Shown one piece after another: positions 6,243 to 13,800 of a stretch of DNA of 25,237 bases. Source of the DNA: an uncultured Atopobium sp. (GTDB lineage Bacteria; Actinomycetota; Coriobacteriia; Coriobacteriales; Atopobiaceae); NCBI GenBank assembly GCA_937990665.1, contig CALKRF010000072.1:1-25237 (forward strand), in the 5' to 3' direction. The position numbers and the translations under genes are program-made. Within the stretch, counting starts at the first letter, position 1. Each line of letters opens with the position of its first letter. Under the pieces are notes generated by a model. That model was not told where the DNA came from and searched no databases. It worked only from the letters and a program-made list of their open reading frames with translations.

Positions 6243-6623
6243 ATGGCTGTCACTAAAGATGAGATCATTGAGGCCCTTAAAGAGATGCCAGCACTCGAGC
6301 TTTCTGAGCTCGTTCACGAGCTTGAGGACGTCTTTGGCGTTTCCGCTGCTGCTCCTGTAGCTGTCGCTGCTGCTCCTGCAGCTGGTGGCGCTGCTGAGGA
6401 GGCAGAGGAGAAGACCAACTTTGACGTTGTTCTCGAGGGCTTCGGCGACAACAAGATCGGCGTCATCAAGGTTGTCCGTGCTCTTACCAACCTTGGCCTC
6501 AAGGAGGCAAAGGAGGTCGTCGAGGGTGCTCCTAAGGCTGTCCTCGAGGGCGCTAAGAAGGAGGACGCTGAGGCTGCTAAGGCTCAGCTCGAGGAGGCTG
6601 GCGCTACCGTCACCCTTAAGTAA
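6243..6623 (+). CDS. rplL: 50S ribosomal protein L7/L12
   Basis: L7/L12 is the multicopy stalk protein that recruits and activates translational GTPases such as EF-Tu and EF-G, both encoded in this window. The 126-residue product has the N-terminal dimerisation domain (1-32), an Ala/Pro/Val-rich flexible hinge (about 33-55) and the C-terminal factor-binding domain with GDNKIGVIKVVR and LGLKEAKEVVE. The ATG follows AAGGAG (6230-6235). A UUCG-loop terminator follows. Confidence 0.98.
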   Translation: MAVTKDEIIEALKEMPALELSELVHELEDVFGVSAAAPVAVAAAPAAGGAAEEAEEKTNFDVVLEGFGDNKIGVIKVVRALTNLGLKEAKEVVEGAPKAVLEGAKKEDAEAAKAQLEEAGATVTLK

Positions 6624-6646
6624 GTCCATCCTACATTGCTTACTGG

Positions 6647-6677
6647 AGAGGTCAGACTTCGGTCTGGCCTCTTTTTT
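6647..6677 (+). terminator. Terminator after rplL (UUCG tetraloop)
   Basis: AGAGGTCAGAC pairs with GTCTGGCCTCT (11 bp, one wobble) around a TTCG tetraloop, then a run of six T. It ends the rplJL transcript and shows that rpoBC depends on its own promoters. Confidence 0.95.
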
Positions 6678-6684
6678 GTTTGCC

Positions 6685-6697
6685 TGGCGAGAAACCC
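6685..6697. repeat. Dispersed TGGCGAGAAACCC motif
   Basis: Exact TGGCGAGAAACCC, the reverse complement of the motif at 4344, between the rplL terminator and the palindromic element at 6738. Confidence 0.6.
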
Positions 6698-6737
6698 GGT
6701 GTGCTTGGAGTGCATGGAGCTTGGATGCGTTTGCTGC

Positions 6738-6859
6738 AGCCTGAAAAGTGCATCAAGTCTGAGTGATTTGCCGGATTTTCTCGCCATGTCTGAGCGATTT
6801 GCCTGTTTTTCTCGCCTTATCTGAGTGCTTTTGCTCAGACTTGGTATGCATTTCAGGCT
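6738..6859. repeat. 122-bp palindromic element, subfamily A
   Basis: The outer inverted repeat pairs AGCCTGAAAAGTGCATCAAG (6738-6757) with CTTGGTATGCATTTCAGGCT (6840-6859). Inside are two 31-bp direct units (6758-6788, 6789-6819) sharing TCTGAG, GATTTGCC and TTTTCTCGCC, then a third TCTGAG (6820) that can pair with the single CTCAGA (6834-6839). One right arm therefore faces three left arms. No target-site duplication or ORF was seen. A copy with one unit fewer lies at 11-101. Confidence 0.8.
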
Positions 6860-6913
6860 TATAAACCCTGCGTGATTGCTCTAGCTTCCTGCGTGACTTG
6901 TCCTAGTTTTCTC

Positions 6914-7035
6914 GCGCCTGATTTCCTCAAAGAATCTGTAACTTTTGCCTAAAAATGTAAAAGAACCTGTGGATTTGCCTGATTTTGCAAAAGAATCGGT
7001 GGCGCAAATACAGATTCTTTGCACTTTTCAGGCGC
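6914..7035. repeat. 122-bp palindromic element, subfamily B (copy 1)
   Basis: The ends GCGCCTGA and TCAGGCGC are inverted. AAAGAATCTGT occurs three times with slight changes (6929, 6960, 6990; period 30-31), and its complement ACAGATTCTTT occurs once (7010-7020). The shared segment GATTTGCCTGATTTT resembles the subfamily A unit, but the arm sequence is different. A second copy with about ten differences lies at 24345-24466. Confidence 0.8.
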
Positions 7036-7056
7036 ACATTGTTAGTCAGGCGCACC

Positions 7057-7069
7057 CGGCGAGAAACCC
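7057..7069. repeat. Dispersed GGCGAGAAACCC motif
   Basis: CGGCGAGAAACCC lies 22 bp after the subfamily B element. A similar copy follows the other subfamily B element (24496). The remaining bases up to 7219 hold only short palindromes, such as GTGGA/TCCAC near 7140. Confidence 0.55.
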
Positions 7070-7219
7070 GCGCGCTTGGCGCATCGTGTGGAGCATGGCA
7101 GCAGGGGAGCACCGCTCACCGAAAGCAATTTTCGCTTCCGTGGACCTTCTCCACAAAATCTTCATAACTAGAAAAGACGAGTTAGTTAAGGATTTACCTG
7201 CAACATAACGTTTGTGCAG

Positions 7220-7247
7220 TTGAAAAACATAAACGCGATAATATAGT
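7220..7247 (+). promoter_or_regulatory. Promoter P1 of rpoBC
   Basis: TTGAAA (7220-7225), 16-bp spacer, TATAGT (7242-7247). It lies in an AT-rich stretch upstream of P2. Confidence 0.6.
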
Positions 7248-7279
7248 CAAAACGTCTTAAAAAATCAAGTGTTTTTCTG

Positions 7280-7308
7280 TTGACGCGCATTAAAATCTTG
7301 ACTAAATT
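7280..7308 (+). promoter_or_regulatory. Promoter P2 of rpoBC
   Basis: TTGACG (7280-7285), 17-bp spacer, TAAATT (7303-7308). The predicted start near 7315 leaves a leader of about 45 nt before the rpoB GTG. Confidence 0.7.
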
Positions 7309-7359
7309 ACTAGGTTGCGACAATTGCCACCTTCCACCCTTTTGAAGGAGGACAACCTG

Positions 7360-10300
7360 GTGTCTACCGCTAAAAAGACTTCCCTCACCACGCCTCAGGC
7401 GCATACTGGACGCAGGACGTTCAGTAAGATTCCCGCAGCTATGGAGCTGCCAAATCTGATTTCTGTACAGAAGGAATCATTTGAGCGCTTTATGGGAGAG
7501 GGCCTTGCAGAGTCCTTCGCTGAGTTCTCGCCAATTGAGAACAGCGCTGGAACCATGCAGGTCACCTTTGGTGACCATCAGTTCGGCGACCCTGCCAATT
7601 CAATGGCTGAGTGTCGTGCAAAAGACATTTCATATCAAGCACCTCTTTTTGTTGACGTCCGTTTTGTCAACAAAGAGACTGGTGAGATGAAGGAGCAGCT
7701 TGTCTTCATGGGTGATTTCCCACTGATGACTGAGCGCGGTACCTTCATCATCAACGGTTCTGAGCGCGTTGTGGTTTCACAGCTCGTTCGTTCACCTGGC
7801 GTGTATTTCTCGTCAGAGATGGACAACGGTGTTCTGGTCCACAAGTCTCAGTTCATTCCTGCACGTGGTGCATGGCTCGAGTTTGAGGTTGATAAGCGCG
7901 GCCACCTGGTCGTCTCCATTGACCGCAAGCGCCGCCAGAGCGCTACTGTCTTCCTCCGTGCACTTGGCATTGCTGTTACCGATGACGAGATTCTCTCGCT
8001 CCTTGGTGATTCCGATGTTGTTCGCAACACACTTGAGCGTGATGTTGCAACCACACGTGAGGATGCTCTTATCGAGATTTATCGTCGTCAGCGTCCAGGC
8101 GAGCCACCAACTGTTGACTCTGCCCGTTCTCTGCTTGACGGCCTCTTCTTCAACGAGCAGCGCTATGACCTTGCTCGCGTTGGTCGTTACAAGATCAACA
8201 AAAAGCTTGAGGAAGAGATTCCTGCAGACGTTCGTGTCCTTACCAAAGAGGACATTGTCGCAGCTCTTCAGTACCTTCTTGCAGTGCATGCAGGTGATGA
8301 GTCTAAGCACCTTGATGACATTGACCACTTTGGCAACCGCCGCGTCCGTACCGTTGGCGAGCTGGTCCAGAACCAGTTCCGCATTGGTATGAGCCGTATG
8401 GAGCGCGTCGTCCGTGAGCGCATGGCATCTCAGGACGCAGACGATATCACTCCACAGTCTTTGATCAACATCCGTCCAATTGTTGCTGCAATCAAGGAGT
8501 TCTTCGGTTCTTCTCAGCTTTCGCAGTTCATGGACCAGGCAAACCCACTTGCTGGTTTGACCCACAAGCGTCGTCTTTCTGCTCTGGGACCTGGCGGTCT
8601 TGCAGGACACAAGTCCGGCTCCAGCCGTCGTACCAACGTTCCTACCGCAGTCCGCGACGTTCATAACTCGCACTACTCCCGTATGTGCCCAATCGAGACT
8701 CCTGAGGGACCAAACATTGGTCTTATCGGCTCCTTGGCACTGTACGCTCACGTAAATGAGTACGGCTTTATCGAGGCTCCTTATCGTAAGGTCACAGGCG
8801 GTGTTGTCTCTGACGACATTGTCTGGATGACTGCAGACGAGGAGGAGAATCACATTATTGCTCCTGCTAACACCCCAATTGACCCTAAGTCTAAGAAGTT
8901 TGTTGAGGTTGACGCAGACGGCAAGATTGTTGATGCAGACCGCGTTATCGCACGTACCCGCGACTTCGACGGTTCCTTCGGTGCACCTGCACAGGTTCCT
9001 GTTGAGGACGTTGACTACATGGACGTTTCTCCACGTCAGCTTCTCTCCGTCGCAGCTAACCTCATTCCATTCCTTGAGCACGACGATGCAAAGCGTACCC
9101 TCATGGGTGCAAACATGCAGCGTCAGGCAGTGCCTCTGATTCAGTCCCACGCTCCATTTGTTGGAACTGGTATGGAGGGCCGTGCAGCTCAGGACTCTGG
9201 TGAGCTTATTTGTGCAGAGTTTGCCGGCGAGGTCACCGAGGTAGACGCAGCTCACGTTGTCATCTACTCCGATGAGCACGGTTCTCAGCGCTACGATCTT
9301 CCTAAGTACGAGCGCTCTAACCAGTCCACTTGCATCAACCACCGTCCAATTGTCACAGTTGGACAGAAGGTCGAGAAGGGCCAGCCAATCGCAGACGGTC
9401 CATCTGTTGACCACTCTGAGCTGGCACTTGGTGCAAACCTTACCGTTGCTTACATGCCATGGGAAGGCTACAACTACGAGGACGGTATTATCGTCTCCGA
9501 GCGTGTTGTTCAGGAAGACCTCCTGACCTCCGTTAACATTTCCCGCCACGAGATTGATGCTCGTGACACCAAGCTTGGTGCTGAGGAAATTACCCGCGAG
9601 ATTCCAAACCTTGGTGAGGACATGCTCGCAAACCTCGACGATGACGGTATCATCCGCATCGGCGCTGAGGTTGGCCCTGGCGATATTCTGGTTGGTAAGG
9701 TCACTCCTAAGGGTGAGACCGCTCTGACCGCAGAAGAGCGCCTGCTTCGCGCAATCTTCGGTGCTAAGGCACACGATGTTCGTGATACTTCCCTTAAGAT
9801 GCCACACGGCTCCTATGGCCGCGTTGTTGACGTTGTTCGCTTCAGCCGTGAGGCTGGAGACGACCTGCCTCCAGGAGTAAACGACCTGGTCCGCGTCTTT
9901 GTTGCTCAGCGCAGAAAGATTCAGCAGGGCGATAAGATCGCTGGTCGCCACGGTAACAAGGGTGTTATTTGTAAGGTTCTCCCAGTTGAGGACATGCCTT
10001 ACATGGCAGATGGTACCCCAGTAGACGTTATTCTCGACCCACTGGGCGTTCCTTCCCGTATGAACGTTGGTCAGCTGCTTGAGTGCCACCTTGGCTGGGG
10101 CGCTGCACATGGTTGGGATGACGATGACGCAGATTCCAAGCGTTACGTTGAGGGCCCAATTCCTGTTGCAACACCACTCTTTGACGGTGCTACTGATGAG
10201 TCCGTTGCAGAGATTGTTCGCCGCACCAACATCAACATGATCAACAAGGCTCTCAAGGAGTACGGCGAGAACATGCGTGAGGAGTTTGTTCCACAGCTCA

Positions 10301-10875
10301 ACGAGCGTGGTAAGACTACCCTCTACGATGGTCGTACCGGTGAGGCTTTCAAGAGCCCAATTACCGTTGGTGTTTCTTATATCCTAAAGCTCGGCCACAT
10401 GGTTGACGATAAGATCCATGCACGTTCAACTGGTCCTTACTCTCTTGTTACCCAGCAGCCTCTGGGTGGTAAGGCACAGTTCGGCGGTCAGCGCTTTGGT
10501 GAGATGGAGGTTTGGGCACTGTATGCATACGGTGCCGCTAACGTCCTCCAGGAGATCCTCACCGTTAAGTCTGACGATACCAACGGCCGTGTTAAGACCT
10601 ACGAGTCCATTGTTAAGGGCGAGAACATTCCTACTGCAGGAATTCCTGAGTCCTTCAAGGTTCTGGTCAAAGAGATTCGCTCCCTGGCACTTGACATTGA
10701 GCCAATCTCCTACCGTAAGCGTGCAAATACCGCAAAGGTCACAGATCCTGAGGAGAAGAACGCTGTTGAGATCCTCAACGACCTTGGCTTCACTGAGGTA
10801 ACCGCTTCCGACCTGTCCCAAGACGCTGAGGGTGCATCCGCACTTGTAGGCGACGCGACCACCGATAAGGAGTAG
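7360..10875 (+). CDS. rpoB: DNA-directed RNA polymerase subunit beta
   Basis: RpoB forms one pincer of RNA polymerase and part of the catalytic centre. The GTG start at 7360 (AAGGAGG at 7345-7351) gives 1171 residues. Conserved segments include INGSERVVVSQLVRSPGVYF, the rifampicin-binding cluster SSQLSQFMDQ to HKRRLSALGPGG (about 384-413), ETPEGPNIGLIGSL, PWEGYNYEDG, GDKIAGRHGNKGV and, near the C-terminus, GQRFGEMEVWALYAYGAA. D392, H402 and S407, equivalent to E. coli D516, H526 and S531, are the sensitive-type residues. Oddity: after GPGGL the near-universal RERAG segment of fork loop 2 is replaced by a longer stretch (A415-A430), see findings. It is separated from rpoC by 5 bases, with the rpoC ribosome-binding site overlapping its last codons. 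Confidence 0.99.
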   Translation: MSTAKKTSLTTPQAHTGRRTFSKIPAAMELPNLISVQKESFERFMGEGLAESFAEFSPIENSAGTMQVTFGDHQFGDPANSMAECRAKDISYQAPLFVDVRFVNKETGEMKEQLVFMGDFPLMTERGTFIINGSERVVVSQLVRSPGVYFSSEMDNGVLVHKSQFIPARGAWLEFEVDKRGHLVVSIDRKRRQSATVFLRALGIAVTDDEILSLLGDSDVVRNTLERDVATTREDALIEIYRRQRPGEPPTVDSARSLLDGLFFNEQRYDLARVGRYKINKKLEEEIPADVRVLTKEDIVAALQYLLAVHAGDESKHLDDIDHFGNRRVRTVGELVQNQFRIGMSRMERVVRERMASQDADDITPQSLINIRPIVAAIKEFFGSSQLSQFMDQANPLAGLTHKRRLSALGPGGLAGHKSGSSRRTNVPTAVRDVHNSHYSRMCPIETPEGPNIGLIGSLALYAHVNEYGFIEAPYRKVTGGVVSDDIVWMTADEEENHIIAPANTPIDPKSKKFVEVDADGKIVDADRVIARTRDFDGSFGAPAQVPVEDVDYMDVSPRQLLSVAANLIPFLEHDDAKRTLMGANMQRQAVPLIQSHAPFVGTGMEGRAAQDSGELICAEFAGEVTEVDAAHVVIYSDEHGSQRYDLPKYERSNQSTCINHRPIVTVGQKVEKGQPIADGPSVDHSELALGANLTVAYMPWEGYNYEDGIIVSERVVQEDLLTSVNISRHEIDARDTKLGAEEITREIPNLGEDMLANLDDDGIIRIGAEVGPGDILVGKVTPKGETALTAEERLLRAIFGAKAHDVRDTSLKMPHGSYGRVVDVVRFSREAGDDLPPGVNDLVRVFVAQRRKIQQGDKIAGRHGNKGVICKVLPVEDMPYMADGTPVDVILDPLGVPSRMNVGQLLECHLGWGAAHGWDDDDADSKRYVEGPIPVATPLFDGATDESVAEIVRRTNINMINKALKEYGENMREEFVPQLNERGKTTLYDGRTGEAFKSPITVGVSYILKLGHMVDDKIHARSTGPYSLVTQQPLGGKAQFGGQRFGEMEVWALYAYGAANVLQEILTVKSDDTNGRVKTYESIVKGENIPTAGIPESFKVLVKEIRSLALDIEPISYRKRANTAKVTDPEEKNAVEILNDLGFTEVTASDLSQDAEGASALVGDATTDKE

Positions 10876-10880
10876 CGACT

Positions 10881-13800
10881 GTGGCAGATTTCGATTCCAC
10901 TGAATTTGACGCTATTAAAATTTCTCTAGCGTCTGCTGATGATATCCGCGGTTGGTCCTATGGCGAGGTAAAGAAGCCTGAGACCATCAACTACCGTACC
11001 CTTAAGCCAGAAAAGGACGGCCTTTTCTGCGAGAAGATCTTTGGACCTGTAAGGGACTGGGAGTGCGCCTGCGGTAAGTACAAAGGCATTCGCTTCAAGG
11101 GCATTACCTGCGAGCGCTGCGGTGTTGAAGTAACCACCGCAAAGGTTCGTCGTGACCGCATGGGCCACATCGAGCTTGCTGCTCCTGTAAGCCACATCTG
11201 GTACTTCAAGAGCCCAACCAGCTTCCCTCTGGCACGTCTTCTTGACATCAAGAGCAAGGACCTCGAGAAAGTCCTCTACTTTGCATCTTACGTAATCACC
11301 AGTGTTGACACTGAGGCACGTGAGGCTGACGTAGACGATCTTCGTGAGGAGCTTGCAGCAGATATCGAAGAGCTTGACGCAGAGCGCGACGATCAGATTG
11401 CACGCCTTCGCGAGCAGGGCCAGCCACAGGATGACGAGTTTGGCGATTTTGAGCCTCTTTCTGAGGACGAGATTCGTGCAGGCGTCGCTGATCTTGAGGA
11501 AGAGTACGAGGAAGAGAAGACACTTCGTCGTGAGGCTTTCGAGAAGTTCATGCAGCTTGAGACCAGAGAGCTCATCTCCGATGAGGGTCTGTTCTCCGAG
11601 CTTAAGCGCTACTATGGCATCTACTTCAAGGGTGGCATGGGTGCTGAGGCAGTCCGCGATCTTCTTTCCAACATTGATCTTGAGAAAGAGGCCAAGGAGC
11701 TCCGCGCTATTATCGCCAATGAGGATGCTCAGAAGCAGAAGCGCGAGAAGGCCATTAAGCGCCTTGAGATTGTTGACGCCTTCCTTAAGGGTGGCAACGA
11801 TCCAGCTAACATGATTCTTGACGTTGTACCAGTTATTCCACCTGATCTTCGTCCAATGGTTCAGCTTGATGGTGGCCGTTTTGCAGCTTCCGACTTAAAC
11901 GATTTGTATCGTCGTGTTATTAACCGTAACAATCGTCTTAAGCGCCTGCTTGACCTTGAGGCACCTTCTATCATTGTTAACAACGAGAAGCGCATGCTTC
12001 AGGAGTCCGTTGACGCTCTGTTTGACAACGGTCGCCGTGGCCGTCCCGTCACTGGTCGTGGTGGACGTCCTCTGAAGTCTCTTGCTGAGGCCCTTAAGGG
12101 TAAGCAGGGTCGCTTCCGTCAGAACCTTCTGGGTAAGCGTGTTGACTACTCTGGCCGTTCCGTCATTGTTGTTGACCCACACCTGAAGCTGCACCAGTGC
12201 GGTCTTCCATCTGCTATGGCACTTGAGCTCTTCAAGCCATTTGTCATGCGTCGTTTGGTTGAGCTCCGCAAGGTTGAAAACATTAAGGGCGCAAAGCGCG
12301 CTATTGACCGTGGTACCCCAGTTGTTTGGGACGTTCTGGATGAGGTCATTCAGGACCGCCTCGTTCTTCTCAACCGCGCACCTACCCTTCACCGTCTGTC
12401 TATCCAGGCATTTGAGCCAGTCCTTATCGAGGGTAAGGCAATCCACCTGCACCCACTGGTCTGCGCACCATTCAACGCAGACTTCGACGGCGACCAGATG
12501 TCTGTCCACGTGCCACTTTCTACTCAGGCACAGACAGAGGCTCGCATTCTGATGCTCTCCAGCAACAACCTCAGAAGCCCTGCTTCTGGTAAGGTTCTGA
12601 CCGTTCCTTCTCAGGATATGGTCTTTGGTGTCTACTACCTCACTTCCGAGAAGACCGGTGAAGACGCTAAGACTCTTACCTTTGCAAGCTTTGAGGATGC
12701 TCTTCTGGCTATTGAGGCTAACCGTGACCTTGATCTTCAGGCAAAGGTTGTTGTCCGCGTAAGCTCCAAGGATGCAAACGTTGCTGATAGCGATCGTGCT
12801 ATCTTCCGCGTTATGACTGGCCGCGGTCAGTATGAGGACCTGGACGTTACTGAGGGTACTAAGCGTTTTGAGACCACTGTTGGTCGCATTATCTTCAACC
12901 GTCAGTGCCTGCCAGAGGATTACCCATATATCAACTACAAGATGGTTAAGTCCGACATTGGTGTTCTGGTCAACGATTGCTGCGACCGTTACCCAATGGC
13001 TGATGTTGAGCCAATTCTGGACAACATCAAGAAGACTGGTTTCCACTACGCAACTCTTGCTGGTCTGACCGTTTCTGTTTGGGACGCTGTTATTCCTCCA
13101 CACAAGCCACAGCTGCTTCAGGAGGCACAGGACCGCGTTGACCAGATCAACGAGTACTACGAGGACGGCTTCCTTTCCGAGCGAGAGCGTCACGTTGAGG
13201 TTGTTAACGCTTGGACCGAGTGCACCGATCTTCTCGGCTCTGAGATGCTTACGGGCTTTGCAGAGAACAACCCAATTTACATGATGGCTGACTCTGGAGC
13301 TCGTGGTTCTAAGACACAGCTTCGCCAGCTTGCTGGTATGCGAGGCCTGATGGCGGATATGTCCGGTGAAACCATCGACCTTCCAATTAAGGCAAACTTC
13401 CGCGAGGGTCTTGAGCCTCTCGAGTACTTCATTTCTACCTACGGCGCTCGTAAGGGTCTGGTAGATACCGCATCCCACACCTCCGACTCTGGTTACCTGA
13501 CTCGTCGACTCGTCGACGTTGCACAGGACGTCATTGTCCGCGAGGAGGACTGCGGCACTGATGAGGCAGTTACCTATCCTCTGATTAAGCCTGGTCAGAC
13601 TTCTGTTGATACTGACCTGATTGGCCGCTGCACCCTTGAGGATGTCTGCGATCCAAACACTGGCGAGGTTCTTATCCCTGCTGGTGGCTATGTTGAGTCC
13701 AAGCAGGATCTTGAGCGTCTTGTTGAGCACGGCCTTGCTAAGGTTCAGCTCCGCGCGCTTCTGACCTGTAAGTCTAAGTACGGCGTTTGCCAGAAGTGCT

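Noticed and set aside
6738..6859. Classical MITE or insertion sequence
   Set aside because: Inverted ends exist, but no target-site duplication was visible in the flanks and no transposase occurs in the window. It remains possible and is reported only as a repeat.
6738..7035. Type III toxin-antitoxin (ToxI-like) tandem RNA repeats, or a CRISPR remnant
   Set aside because: Unit length (31) and tandem form are suggestive, but no ToxN-like gene lies nearby, the outer palindrome is not a feature of ToxI, and there are no spacers.
7071..7219. Possible small RNA upstream of rpoBC P1
   Set aside because: Short hairpins occur, but no promoter-terminator pair could be recognised.
7517..7540. Match to the dispersed CTCGCCAA motif inside rpoB (also short matches in rpoC near 15118 and in the oxidoreductase near 18870)
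   Set aside because: Only 7-9 bases match, and the coding sequence explains them.
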